64,000 nt of DNA from Promerops cafer (GCA_013398275.1 VZSE01005988.1:434001-498000), one strand, 5' to 3'. Shown: positions 38,801-52,383, counted from the stretch's first letter. Numbers and translations are program-made. Notes: a model not told the origin generated them from the sequence alone.

Positions 38801-41800
38801 GCCAGAAAAATGTCTAGGGAAGGAATTCCAAATAAACAGGAACATAGAAGGTGCTCATTATTTATTTTTACCACCCAGGAGGGAAAGATTAATATTTGCC
38901 GCTTAGTTATGTCATTTACAAACTGCATATTTTTTAGGAATAGTTTAACTTTGAGTGGATTATTCCTTCAAGGAACTGGATGTAAGTGTAGTTGAAGTTC
39001 ATTTGTTGCCAAGGGAAGGTCCATTTGCATCTATCACTTTCAGTCATGACATCTCCACTTTATGCACCCCGTTATATTTCAGTCAGAGAATTTAAACAAA
39101 AGTATCTGTTGGTTGTAGAGTACTTGAAATGTCTGGATTTGAGGTTTTAATATGAAGACATAATTTTTCTTTTAATATTGAGTGTTCTTTATTTGATATC
39201 AATATGTGTGATCATGGAGAGGTACTTGCCTGATGCTCCGAAACAGTTCAAGTGTAGAAACTTCCTGGCCATTGCTCAAGACAAAAGTTGGAGTAGTAAT
39301 AAAACATCTTTTGGCATGAAATAAAAGGTCTTCTAATACCACATATATATCTAGTTACTGCTTTAAATAGCCTTGATTTCCAGTTACTTCTTTCAACCTA
39401 CTTCTCAGTTTTTGGCTCTTCTTTGCTTTTTACTCAGACACAGTACATCCATTAACAGTGCAAAGAAAATTTCTCCTTGATGTCAAATTTACAGTCTCTA
39501 TGCAGATTTGATCTGCCCAGCAGAAGCCCAGTGTTAAAGCTGTGATTAAAGGTATTGGCTTCAGTCAGGAATATGGTGAGAGTGGATAAGAGTCACCAGG
39601 GTATTTAATTATGAGGGGCTAGCAGATCCTTAGTAAATATGTTGAATTCATTTTTTTTCAACGGCTTTTTCCGCTTGGCCAAATATTAATAGAATTCCAC
39701 AAACTGCAGAATAACAGTTTCTTTACATAGAGAAAAGTTGTTTTCTAGCCTCGGGGTCTCTAGTCAGGTAAGAACAACATGAGTATATAAGAAAGTGAGA
39801 TTATTTAATCACATGAATATAAACCAGTTTGCTAATATTGCAGCACTGTGGTAGCATGTAGTTTCTACCTCATATATTCTTTAGGCCTTCATTGAATTAC
39901 TTGCAACAAAGACAAAGAAAACCAAACTATAATTTGCTTTATGGTCTGATCCAGAATTTTGTTATGATTACCATAGTCATCCACAAGCCTTTTATTCAAA
40001 GTGTAAAATAAGTAAAGCATCTTAAAGAAGTGGCATCAAATTTTAAAAAAACCCACATTGTCCTCTGACTTTTCTCCTGGACATTTCTGAACTGTTTCAT
40101 CTGTGGAGGAAGAAAAAGTAGCCTGAGAGAAAAATTTCACTCCAGATGGTTAAAATGACAAAATTATAAACAGCTGAAAAGTCAGACCTATAATGAGATG
40201 TGTCATGTGGACTTGATAATAGGCAAATGTTGAAAGCCATGCTAATATGAAGTAAGTGATAATTTGCTTTCCTACTCTGTTTTGGAGCATTGAAATATGA
40301 GCAGTTAAAATAAGATATAATAGATTAATCCTAATTTTAAGAAGGCTTGTAGAATAACAGTGCCTTTTTCTTAAGAGATACTTGGAAAAAAAAAGGAGAT
40401 GCCTAATGTCATAGTATAGTATACAGATTATAAAACCATTCACTGTGTGATTGATTATGAAAAGCTGATGGCATCTAACCCAGGAATCTAGCTGCATTAA
40501 TGTATATACAGTGCAAATAGTGTGAGGGATAACCACTTCAGGTTTACTATTCACACACTTTTGAAATAACTCTAACTATGATCTTTTCATATTCCTTATT
40601 TGCATGTACGTTTACTGTGTACCTCCAGCAAAACTTCCACAAGTGAAAGGAGACAGTAGTTCTTTGTTTATATACAGAATAATGTAATGTTTACATGCAG
40701 CAAAACTACAAGTAGTTGTATGAAATAAAGGGATTTCACACATCATCATCATCTTCATGTCTGCAATACACTGTGATTGGGACAAAATTACTCCTCTCAC
40801 AGTTAATGATGGCATTGTTTCCACAGCAACACTGAGCCCAGCACTAATTTACTTTTTGTCATAAGCCAATTTTGCAGCCCCTGCAACACAGCCTGAATCT
40901 CTCTCATAATCTAAAGAAGGAAGGCTTAACTGTGTTACCAGTAGTTTCAATTGTGCGATCAGTCTTACTTTGATTCCCTAACAATGTCATACTCAGACAG
41001 AGAAACAGTATCTTTTGTTGACTGTTATGGCATGGTCCATAAATAAAAGATTTCTGCCTTTTAGAAAACTTCTTCAAGACCTTAGAGAGCAACAATTTGC
41101 AATTGTTGTTCAGTAGTCAGCCTGTACTTGTATACTGAAGTGAGGAGCATTATCAGCCTATGAAACTTGTCTCCACAAAGATTAGTATTAATAAAGCAGA
41201 TGCTTTGGTTTTATGAAACAGCATATAAATGAATAATTCGTATTAATAAATCCTGTTGTTATGTGATTGTTCAAAGGAGTGTATTCTGTCAGAGTGATTG
41301 GTATTAAAATTGCGTAGAACACAGGGTGCCAGAGAATCTTTTAGTTATGTCAGGTGTAACTTTCTTAAGAGGGCTTATCACACTGGTATAAGTGAGGATG
41401 ATAGTAATGCTCTTCCATTGGCATTGCATCATCTTTGTAAAACCATGGAAGAAATTATAGCTACCTTTTATCTGGAGAATTTACTCCTTAGGTGATGTCG
41501 TTATTAGCAATTTTGCAAATTTTGTCACGGAATGAGGGAGTAGGTGTGGTCTAATCAGACACATGCACTAAGGGAGAAAAAGGTTTATGTAGTTATCTAA
41601 TAAAGGACAATGTGATAACATAAACACAGTGAAGAGAGTGTAAACACTGTTAAATTTGGTATTTCTTAACTTTTAAATGTAAATCTGCAGCCTTTAGCAG
41701 TTTTAAATATAGTTTGTGCATGTGCATGTGTATTTTATCTTTTATAGATAAAATAAAAGTAGGAACGTGGGATTGTGTTAAACTAGTCAGCAGGCTTTTC

Positions 41801-42039
41801 AAGCCCATTTTCTTTAAATGTTGACACTTCTTGCTTGAGTGGGTTGGAAAACTGACAATATAATGTATATTGTATAAATAACTATATACATTATGTTGTC
41901 ATTGTATCACCATAGTGGATATATAAACTTTTTTTCATATCATTCTGCTATCTGTAGTCTTTAATCTCTCACTAGCAGTGAAGACACAGGGTTATGGCTT
42001 CATAAACATACCAACTATGCTCCTCTGTTCATTTTCCAG
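35864..42039 (+). other. AOPEP: AOPEP intron, 6.2 kb
   Basis: Donor GTATTG, acceptor TTCATTTTCCAG. An imperfect AT-rich inverted repeat lies at 41854-41900. No other gene or clear mobile element was recognised. Confidence 0.8.
41854..41900. repeat. Imperfect 16-bp inverted repeat
   Basis: The arms GACAATATAATGTATA and TATACATTATGTTGTC pair with one mismatch around a loop of about 15 nt. The hairpin is 47 nt in all, too short and too AT-rich for a confident microRNA call. Confidence 0.5.
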
Positions 42040-42083
42040 GATTTTCTTAGCCTGCTGTTGGAAGACATTCCTAAACAAAAAGG
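42040..42083 (+). CDS. AOPEP: AOPEP small exon (44 nt)
   Basis: This encodes DFLSLLLEDIPKQK plus two bases (GG) of the next codon. The acceptor is TTCATTTTCCAG at 42039 and the donor GTAAGT at 42084. It joins the previous LVLSQ in phase 0, giving LSQDFLSLLLEDIP, which closely follows mammalian AOPEP. Its small size hides it from simple open-frame scans. The exon lies at the start of the C-terminal helical domain typical of the LTA4H/APO branch of M1 peptidases. Confidence 0.92.
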
Positions 42084-43586
42084 GTAAGTAAGAACTGGGC
42101 TAGAAAAGCCAAAGAAATATGTAGAAATAAGATTTTAATATGTGGTAGCCAGAAATAGTGCTAGCCTGAAGATTCCCATTATATATATACACAAAAAATT
42201 ACAAGACTTGTGGTTGTCCTATACCATATTCCCCCCAAACCATGCCTTTAACTTGCATATTAGGTCAGAGGTGATGTCTTGTGTTCACTATGCAATCTGA
42301 AGTGCCAGGCATAGATGCCTGCTCAAACTAATCTGTGATTCTTCTGCCAGCTGCTTTTGGCACATGGTGCCCTAGAGCAAGAATGCCAGAACTTTGCTGT
42401 GCATCTGGGATACCAGAGAAGATGGATTTTTTCAAGTATTCTGGTAACTCTCAGTCATACAGAGTGCTGCATGAGGAAAGATGGAAAACATGAATGGAAA
42501 TCAGGCATTAATTGACTGGCATGTAGTTCAAAATCCTCCTGTGTGTGACTATGACTGGTTGAAGATGATGGTCTTTAACAGCACTTTGAGGCTGTCCCTG
42601 CTTATATTTTGGGTTGCTCTGTGCTATTCTAGACTGTGCTACAAATACAGATTCTTTTGTAATGGAGCTTTACATGTTATAGTTTTTAAAAATATTCACT
42701 TGAAAAATACAGTGTTGAAGGCTAGGATTTCAAAAGTGTTCATAACTCTGTGTGAATGTTTTGGAATTAAAAAAAAAGATGATATTCATAGAGGTTAAAT
42801 GTACTGCGTTTTTTAGTGAAATGCTTTTGTTCCTGATGGTTGAGGAACAGAGAAGCTAGTTATCATTGAGAAAACATGTTTTGTGGCATCTCAGGTTTAG
42901 TTTGGCATCATTCTCCAATGATGTAGTGGATAATACTCTCTATATATGATTCAATATAGTTTCCAGCCCAAATATAATGAGGTATATTATATGGAATAGA
43001 TGTGAAAGTGATTTTTTAAGGGTGTGATTATACATTGGCATGTTAAAAAAACTTCTGGTTTTGTTCCTTTTATTTTTTACCTGTGTTTCTCTGAACTCCA
43101 AATCCAGTGCAAAATGTTGTTGCATAAGCATCCATTTTTCTGCCTAAAAGCATACTTAAACTTTCAGTGAGACGAATGCAAAAGAAGTATCACTCCATTT
43201 TTGATGCATCACATTCCAGAATGTATGAAAGAAATTTCAGATATATGGTAATTCATTATACAGTCATATATATAGCATATCTGAACTATCTATTCCCAAA
43301 ATTACTTGGCAGATATCAGCAGCAATGCGAGGAATCTTGATCTACAGAAGGACTTTATTTCTTATCTGCTGGATATTTTTTTTCATTCTTCAGAATGAAT
43401 TCTGTGGCTAGTACACAAATACTCACCTGAGGTAAAAGAAAAGGGCGGAAAGATAAAAATCAAGTATTTTTAGAGATCATCTGCTGATGAGCGCTTTTTT
43501 GCGCAAAGTTTGATGTAGGAATTAAGTGCATTTCAATATTAGAGCAAAATTATGTGTAGCACATAAAGCATCTCAGGCTTGTGCAG

Positions 43587-43684
43587 TTCTACCAAGTAAA
43601 ATTTAATGTTAAAATTTTCTACCAAGTAAAATTTAAACTGTTTACATACTTCAAACTTGACAAATATTACAAACTTGACAAAGC
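43587..43684. repeat. Cluster of short direct repeats
   Basis: TTCTACCAAGTAAAATTTAA occurs at 43587 and again at 43617. Directly after it, CAAACTTGACAAA occurs at about 43652 and 43670. Two independent short duplications side by side point to local replication slippage. Confidence 0.75.
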
Positions 43685-45690
43685 ACTCTAATACACTGTA
43701 ATTTGTGATGGAGCCTGGTCTTAATCATAAAAAAAGAAGTAAAGAGACATTTGTAGTAGGTAATCAAACCAAATCTTGCCCTCAGCTGTGACAACAGGGG
43801 CAAACTATGTAGCTAGTAATAGAACTTAGCTTATGGGAGACTTTTGTAATGAGAACAGGATGAACCTTGGCAGAAAATTATCATGAAACAGTGTGGAAAT
43901 TTTCTGTAGTTATTTCACTGTAGTAATGTAACTTTAGCTTTCTTCTATTGGATACAGAGACTGGATCAAAAAGATTCTTACCTCCAAGTACTTAATTCCT
44001 TTAGTTTTTATGTAAAGGAGATTTTTTTAGTACATTCCCAGTGATGAGTATCTCCAAGATCCAGATGTAACTTTTTATTGATTTTTGCTGCCTTCTGTAA
44101 TTGGAGGAGGACAGTTTTATGCCTACTTTATAGGGCTACTTCACTTCCTGCTCTGACTCAATTGTAATGGCATGTTAGCTGCAGGAATCCATGCGGTGAG
44201 GCAGGACCCTTCTGTTTCTGGACTGCAGCTGAACACTGACATCAGATGAGCTGAGCAGTACCTTCTGGTCCTTTAAAACTCCTTAACTTGCTGTTAAGAC
44301 TGATTATTTGTCTGAGTGAAGGACTAATGAAAAGAATGACAAACAAATATTGATCATTATCCTTCTCTTTTTACAAAGCCTTTTAAAATACTGTGTGCAC
44401 TGGCTAGAGTCTCATGTTATCCCTGCCTTTCTGTGGAAAATCTACAGTACTTCCCACCTGTAACCAAGGCATTTTATTTACTCATATAATTTGAAACTTC
44501 ACTGCATTGAAACAAACCAAACCAACTAACAAAACACTAAGAAACCCCCCTCTTATGTGTCTGACTCTCAGAGTGCACTAGATTTGATACAACTCCAGTG
44601 GCTCTATTCTCCCCAAGGCTTACACCCATAGTCTTTGCTGCAAGTTGATCCTTTCCACATCTGCCCAACATGTGAGCTGTGCACAGAATCAGTGCTTACC
44701 CTTGTAACAGAGGGTTTCACCAGTCTTAGATAAATCAGAGTTGCTGCTTATGCAGCTACTTTCTGGCTGCCAAATTTTTTTGAGCAGGTCAGTTCTGCTC
44801 TTAGGAGTTTTCTGCTGGTATTTTTTATTCCATTTCATTCAATAAAGCAATCAAATCTACTAATAGCCTGTGGTTTTAATAATACATGATAGACAAAGGA
44901 AGGCTTGTGTTATAGCTCTGCTATTTGTACTCTTAATATCCCAGGTTCACTAACCACATTGCTTGGATGTTTTCACCAATTGTCAATTAAGTACTAAAAT
45001 AATGCTGCAATTTCAAACTACTCAGCTATATAGGTGTATCTCTTTCTTTCACGTTTGCTTTCTTTGATTCACATGCACATTGTTGGATGTGATGTTTTTG
45101 AATGAGACAAATGGCTGCTAGGCACCTTACTACTGAAGCAAATAATTGTGAAAAATTATTTCCAGTTGTTTTGATTACTCTTCTTTTTCATAACCAAAAT
45201 ATATACACTCGATAAAATCCAAAGAAAATTTATCTGCAGTAAGGTATGTCTAGTTGACAGAATCACTAATTAGTCATTGTGTTTTGATTTGCTCTAATTA
45301 TGCCTCCATATTTAGCTGGAATACCTTACTTTGAAAATTACTGATGTGTATAAATATATGATGAAGTAGATGTGCTTGTTTAGGTATCTTCAGCCGGATA
45401 TTGCAGACTTTTCCGTCTTCCTTTACCCTAAAGAAAAAAGTCGCACACTTTCATGTTTTTTCTCCTTGATTTAGGCATTAAGTGGGTTTATGTTATGTTT
45501 GTAGAGTACCTTAGAGCCTTGTGCAATAAAAACTTCATGTATAGCCATCTTTTATAGTGCTAATTTCCAAATTATCATTATTGTTAGTATTTTACAGACT
45601 TTGTTTTAAAGTGTTGAATCTGAACTGTGTGTGTGATATTAGGAGATCATTCCTAGGCTGATTGGGCTTATCATCTAAACAAATAGACAA

Positions 45691-45732
45691 GGGATGAGAT
45701 AACGGATGTAACCACATCCGTTATCTCATCCC
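45691..45732. repeat. Perfect 19-bp inverted repeat with 4-nt loop
   Basis: The left arm GGGATGAGATAACGGATGT (45691-45709) is fully complementary to the right arm ACATCCGTTATCTCATCCC (45714-45732), with loop AACC. There is no mismatch in 19 pairs. It is followed by an ATCACC(ATCACC)AT run. Stems of this length without any mismatch are unusual in neutral intron DNA and suggest a recent fold-back (template-switch) event or selection. The stem is shorter than that of a typical microRNA precursor. Confidence 0.9.
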
Positions 45733-48227
45733 ATCACCATCACCATCTGTACGCATTCTCATTTTGCAGTAGGGAGCTGTTGTACAAAGCAATTGAAGAA
45801 ACTTGGTCTTGTAAGAGTTAGTGCTAGTCAGCTCAGCCCAGATCCCACTGTCCAATTCAGAACCTTAAGCAGAAAGCAATTCAGGAATTCACACAAACAC
45901 CAGATTTAAGTCCTTACAGATGGTTAACTGCAATGTAAGCAGGTGGTAAATGCCCTTATTGAACTGCAGCCTCTACAAATATCAGGCTGTCTGTTCTTTC
46001 TCTAGGACACTTGTTTTGAGATGGCAGTCTGTTTGTGATAATTTTTGGGGGGTTATTTCTAAGTCAAACAATTTAGCAGAAGCATTTCCAACATCTTCTG
46101 TACTTCAGTACTGCCAATTAAGAGATTCAGAATAGATCTTTGCAATAGTCTGCTCATTACTAATGTATTTTTTAAAAAACAGTGCGTGCCTCTTAAAAAG
46201 TTATTTTTTTTTGGTAGGTGCCAACAAGAATATCCTAATTTGGAATTAAACAAAGTACTTGTGTGCAAGTACAAACAAAGAGGATTGCATATGGTCGTAT
46301 GACAGGTGTTTTTCTGAAACTTTGGGTGCTGCAGGCAGAGAAAAAGCAGTGTTACTGGTTTTGCTTTTGAGAAAAATGGCAACGTTTTAGGACACACTGA
46401 GAAACTTTCTAGGGGTTTCTGCCTGGATTAGTGTGGTGCCAGAACAGTGTGATTCCCCTCAGTTGTCATAAGCTCATTTCTAAGCTAGTTTTTGAAATGA
46501 AATAGAGGGTATATTAAACAATGGTTCTACATAGCAAATCTAACATAGGTTATTTTGCGGAGATTTTTTTCTCACACTGTAGGTTTAGTTTCTGGGGATG
46601 GGGAAAAAAAGGATTAGCTGACATGATGAGGTTGTGTTTCTTATCCCTTGGTAAGACAAATTAAATGTGCAACTAAGGGAATTTTCCCCAGCTCCTAGCT
46701 CTGCTTCAGCATTAGAACACTAAGCTGTGTTGGGTTTAATTCATGCAATTACAAATAACAAAAATTTTTATCCTGCTTATGCGTCTTGAGACAGAATAAA
46801 TGGTACAATCCAAGTGATCTACCTTTGCCTATATAAAATTTTGTTGTCTGGTTTTAAACTAGTTCTGTATGCACCCTTTAAAGTAACCAGATAGAAATAA
46901 GAAATCAAGACCATCATCTTCTTCTGGGGAAAGTAAATTGACTGACTGTATGGAAATATTTCTCTTTATCTCTGTTGCCAGTCAAGGGACTCAGCTAATC
47001 TGACTTAAAACTAGACGTCAATTTTTAGAGAACAGTGGTAAAATGAAGATAATTATAGTCTGAAGGATTAGCAGTCAAATACTCTAAATTTAATAAGTTT
47101 GAACAAATAACAAGGAACAAATATGGATGTTTAGTCATTTATTTTAATGTAGAACACTACACAAGCATGACATATATGTTCAGTTTTCTGTAGAAAATTG
47201 ACTTATATAGTGATCTAACACACACAATGGTAATTTCCTGAAAATTCAGAATCCTGGCTATGTAGAAATGCTCCTTCTTGACTGCTGTGAATATTTAAAT
47301 CATATGATCAGTTCAAATTGTTTATTGGGTTGTTTGCCTTCCTGATTCAGAGCTTGGAAATAGCTGTTCTTTTCATGAATGCTTTGTTTGTTGAGTCTAC
47401 ATTACACATGTAAAAGTAACTGCAAGCATTAGAATGAGTCTTGCCAAGGCATTACCATGCACAGGACTATACACATTTGTTCTGATTCTCAGAATATTTA
47501 TACTCATTGAGGGCTTCCTCAACTTTCTTTTTTTTAGTACTTGCATGTGTGATTTTTTAAAAATTATTTTTGTTTTATTTATTTATTTTTATTTGGTTTC
47601 CCTGTAAGTTGGGAAGTCTTCCACCAGAGCTGAAGTAGGCACAGAAGCTGCCTACAAAAGTAAAAGTGCAAATACAGTTTCTGAATTTACAAATACTTAT
47701 GCATGTAGTTTTTCAGTCTCACACAGCTTCATCATGACAAACTATTTCCTTTTGTTGAAGCTCCAGACTACTCTATGATTTCACTGAGAATGTTATCAGG
47801 ATATAAAGAAAGTACAGAAAGTACAAAACTAAAGTATATTAGACACTTAATGACTTGGAGAATTAATATCCATTTGAGAATTAATATATTTTTAAAACCC
47901 TGAAGTTTATCCATGTAACAAGAAGTAGAGCACCTGTTCATACTTCACATTTCATAAAGGTAGTTTACCACATAACACGTTCTCTGTCAATCCTTATAAG
48001 CACTGAATTTATGATTTAAGTACACAAAACCTGATCTACCTTTAATTTGCTCATAGGATCTCTGATGGTTTTATTCATTAAAAAAACCAAGAATATTGTA
48101 CCACTTCAATACAACTAATACTTGAATTTAGGGGGTTTGCCTAGCTCCTAAAGGGTTATTTTTCCCATGAAAAAAAAATTGGTTTTTTTTTTTGCATGTC
48201 TTCTAATTTTTTATTTTTTTTTTAAAG

Positions 48228-48288
48228 GTCTAGTTTAACTGTAGAAAGTATCTTCCAGAACTGGCTGGATACTTCTGGAATACCAAAG
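48228..48288 (+). CDS. AOPEP: AOPEP exon, start of C-terminal domain
   Basis: A 61-nt exon. Its first G completes a Gly codon (GG + G), then 20 codons encode SSLTVESIFQNWLDTSGIPK. The donor is GTAAAC at 48289. The pattern LTVESIFQNWLDTSGIPK matches the mammalian segment that closes the catalytic part and enters the C-terminal helical repeat domain. The next exon, which should continue the C-terminal domain and the basic nucleolar-type signal known in human APO, was not found up to 64000, so the following intron seems to be longer than 15.7 kb. Confidence 0.93.
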
Positions 48289-50096
48289 GTAAACATAAAA
48301 TACCAGGTCACAGTTCTTTCTGGAGTCTTGATTTTCTAATTACATTATATGTTTTTTGAATTGCTACCTGAACTTATAACAGGTATGATATTAAATAAAC
48401 AGTTTTGATGATGACTGCTTTCCACACCTTTGTATGGCTTTAGCTTTTACCAGTTTCAGGTTTTTTCTTCTACAATTGTCTCAACAAACCTGCCAAAGGG
48501 CAAATCTTACAAAATTTATCCTATAAATTAATATTGTAGTCATATGAAAGTATACTTTACAGTATAATGATGGAGTCTACTAAATGTAAGGAGCATTGTT
48601 CACAGTTTTCAGAATATGAATTAATTGAAAGCATTACTGACAGCAGTAATTCAATGTTAAATTATTTGTACTTTGATAACTTGTGAATTTTGTGTCTTGC
48701 TTATAAATCTGCTGCATAGATAACATCTATTATTGGTGATCCAGCATTGAGACTGAGCTTTGTTTTCTGCTTTTTTAAAAGGTTTTATATTCATATTTTA
48801 AATTCTGTGAACTGAAAATGCTTAGTTGTGTCCGTGCTATGTGAAGTCTCTGATTATTCATTTTGGACCAAAACTGGGATGAGATAACAAATTATATCTG
48901 TACATTAATCTTCATAAAACCCAATTTCATACAAAGTTAATTTTTAGCATACACTCAGGACTCAGTTTCTAATTGATTTGCCCTAAGCAGGCATCCCTTA
49001 GGTTGCCTGTGATTTGTCCTGCCTAGTGCTTGAATTTGTTTCCACTTGCATTAGTATTTAAAAAGAAAAAACACCAACTTTTAAAAGTTAGAATTTTAAG
49101 TTCTGGTTTCCATGTGCAAAAGTGCAGATGCTTAGGCAGCATGACTGAGTGAGCTTGTTTGCAGGTAGAATCAACTAAATAACTGGAGAGCTCTGACAGT
49201 GCTCAGAGAGCCTGATCTGTACCCAGACACTGTGGTTGAATGCTTTCCCATGACAACTTGAGAGATGTGCATGTCCACTGATCCCTGTATGCTGTAGAAC
49301 ACATTTGGGAAAGATGTACCCTGAGATCAAAAGGTTTTGAGACTATTTGAATATGCTGTAAAATTAAGGCAGAGTATGGTTTTTTGGTGTAAAGTTATCA
49401 AGAATAAAATTAATTAGAAGGGAGGCAAGGAAGGGACAGTATCATCATGCATCTTGATGCTCAGTCATTTCCTAAAAGAGGACCTTGATTTCAATTCTAT
49501 GTTCAACCAAGGTTTTGTTTTTGGTAAAAAAATGGCATGCTTTGTCAAACAGCTGATTCAAGTATATGGGGGAGATTGATGCTGCATAGTTGTAGCTGTA
49601 AGAGGCTGAACTGGCTCCTGAAATGTAAGAGTTTTCTTGCATTTTATCTACACATATCTTTTTGAGGATGTGCTTTATTAATGTATGGAAATCAACTTAA
49701 AATCACAAATTAGGAACATAGGAGCAGACTAAAGAATTGGAAATGGTTTTGACTAATGTGTAAACTGAACTCTGTTTTCCTGAGTACCATAAGTTGTTCA
49801 GAATGAGTAGTGAGTAGTTTCGTTATACCCTGCAAGTATCTGTTGCTAGTGTAAACAAAACACGTGTCAAAAATATTTCCACACCTAGCAGGTTTGTAAG
49901 TTGTTTTAAATTTTCTTAAATGACTACAGATATTTCACTGGTAATTTGGCTGTTCTGTGTAAAAAATGTCAACAGAAATTTTGCTAATTTAGTATTCTAG
50001 TTCTGAGCATCAGCATGCTGATGCTGACCTCTTCTCTTTCTCTCTCTTCCTCTCTCTCTCCGCTCCCCCTCAATAATATTGTTGATAATAAAATTG
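48289..50096 (+). other. AOPEP: Intronic non-coding DNA
   Basis: No gene seen. A C/T-rich tract at about 50030-50070 borders the 3' end of the next CR1 element. Confidence 0.6.
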
Positions 50097-51432
50097 TAAA
50101 TGGTTTGGGTTGAAAGGGACATTAAAGGTCATCTCGTTCCAACCCCCCTGCCATGGACAGGGACACCTTCCACTAGACCAGGTTGCTCAGAGCTGCATCC
50201 AACCTGGCCTTGAACGTTTCCAGGGATGGAACTTAACACAGCTTTTCTGGGAAACTTGTTCCAGTGCCTCACCACTCTCACAGTAAAGAACTTCCTCCTC
50301 ATATCTGACCTAAACCTACTGTCTCAGTTTGAATCCATTCCCCCTTGTCCTATCTAGCACACTACATATGCTGTAAAATATCTTATTCCATTTTTCTTGT
50401 AGGCTCCCTTCAAGTACTGGAGGCTGCAATTAGGTCACCCCTTCTCTTTTCCAGGCTGAACAAACCCAACTCTCTCAGCCTTTCTTCACAGGAGAGGTGC
50501 TCTATCTCTCTAGTGATCTTGGAGACCCTTCTCTGGACTCACTCCAGCAGTTCCATGTCCTTCCTGTGCTGGGAGCCCAGAGCTGGATGCAGGGTTCCAG
50601 GTGGGTCTCACCAGAGCAGAGCAGAGGGGCAGAATCCCCTCCCTTCCCTGCTGCCCACGCTGCTTTGGATGCAGCCCAGGACACGTTTGGCTTTCTGGGC
50701 TGGGAGTGCCCATGGCTGGGTCATGTCCAGCCTCTCACCCACCAGCACCCCCAGGTCCTTCTCACAGGGCTGCTCTCCACCTGTGCACCCCCAGCCTGTG
50801 CTGGTACTGGGGGTTGCCTTGACCCTGGTGCAGCACCTTGTACTTGATCTTGTAAGACCTCAGGAGATTCCCATGGACCCAGTTCTTGAGATTGTCCAGG
50901 TCCCTCTGGATGGCATCCTGCTCTTCAAGCATGTCAACAGCACCACTCAGCTTGGTGTCATCCACAAATCTGCTGAGGGTGCACTTCATCCTTATGTCTA
51001 TGTCATTAATGAAGGTATTAAATAACACAGGTCCTAATACAGACCTCTGAGGGACCCCACTTGTCAGTAATGTCCATTCAGACTCTGAGCCATTGACCAC
51101 TACCCTCTGGATGCAACTGGCCAATCACTTTCTTACCCATCTAATAGTCCACCCACCAATTCCCTCCCTCTCCAATTTAGAGAAAAGGATGTTGTGTCAA
51201 GGGCTTTACAGAAGTCCAGATAAATGACATCTAGCCGTTCCCTTGTCCGCTAATGGAGTCATTCCATCAGAGAAGGCCACTGAGTTGGTCAGGCAGGACT
51301 TGCCCTTGGTGAGGTCCTGCTGGGTGTCTCAAATCACCTCCCTGTCACCCATGATCTTCCCAGGCACAGAGACAATGCTGACAAGTCAGTAGTTCCCAGT
51401 GTCCTCCTTTTTGCCCTTTTTAAACATGATTT
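50097..51432 (-). mobile_element. CR1 LINE, 5'-truncated, 1.3 kb
   Basis: On the - strand this covers the second half of the CR1 reverse transcriptase ORF and the 3' UTR. The translation of 51124-50762 shows GSESEWTLLTSGVPQRSVLG and then FVDDTKLSGA: the family's FADD catalytic box reads FVDD, with both Asp retained. Stops and frame shifts break the frame elsewhere. The 3' end at 50097 has the usual TGGTTTGGGTTGAAAGGGAC. It sits antisense inside the AOPEP transcript. Confidence 0.93.
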
Positions 51433-52383
51433 ATACTTGTTGTCTTCATCACTTGTCAGGGTCTTATGGGAACCAACTTGCACTTTATTGAAAAAACTGG
51501 AGCTGTCATTCAGTGAATAGTAAACCTTATTTCCTTTGTGCTTTATTAAATCATTAGAGGAGCCTTTATTCCTGAAATTCAGACTGTAGAGGTTGATTAG
51601 TAGCTCTCAATACGTTTGTATCTATAGTTTAAGTATGACTATAATTACTAACTACAGAACTGTAAATACTGTAGATCTACTTGTTTACAGGACAATATCA
51701 GGTTTACAGGACCTGATATTGAAATCCCCTTTAAAAGTATTTAGATTATTTCAGCAAACTAATAACCTGGATAATCTAATGAATCTATATGAAGGCACAT
51801 AAGATCACAGCTTACATGCAGATGAACTACCTGCATTACAAATAGCAGTCCAGAAATGGCACAGAATTTAGTCTCTCTCATATGGTTTACTAGGTGAGTG
51901 GAGTAGGGTGTGTTCACAGGAAGGTTTCTGTCAGCTCTTTTGGGCACAGTCATACAACACAGCCAGTCAGTCAGTGTGAGCAGGATGAGGTATAAAGTAC
52001 CCACTACAACTGGCTACCTTCTTTCAGTACTGGAGCAACTGAAAAGCAGCTGGTGGATATCTGCTTCAAAGATGTCCCAAAGGCATAGAAACAGCATCCT
52101 GCACCCTGCACACAAGATCCAACAACTTTCTGCTTACAATCCTTATTATGCTGGTTCTGGAGTCCTAGAGCACGACAGTCTTAATACTGCAGCCCCTACT
52201 ATGAGAAATTACTTGACCAAACATTTGAATATTTTAAATTACAAATACTAAGACTTCACTGTGTTTGCAGAGGAAACCTCATTAACTGGAGAGACTATAC
52301 TTTGTAATGGAATTGGGAAATGTGCATCACACTGTACTTAAGTCCCAGCATGATTCCTTTAAATCTCTCTCATATAAGAAGTT

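Larger units (their letters stand above)
42084..48227 (+). other. AOPEP: AOPEP intron, 6.1 kb
   Basis: GTAAGT donor. The acceptor is preceded by a long T tract and a CTAAT branch-point-like motif about 20 nt upstream. The intron holds a cluster of short direct repeats (43587-43684) and a perfect hairpin (45691-45732). No gene was recognised inside. Confidence 0.8.

Noticed and set aside
40150..40554. 134-codon frame on the - strand with hydrophobic stretches
   Set aside because: The hydrophobic residues follow from AT-rich codons; no signal peptide layout, no family resemblance.
45691..45732. MicroRNA precursor
   Set aside because: The stem is only 19 bp with a 4-nt loop, shorter than Drosha/Dicer substrates, and no lower stem is visible in the flanks.
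50345..51025. 226-codon frame on the + strand
   Set aside because: It is the antisense shadow of a CR1 element lying on the - strand.
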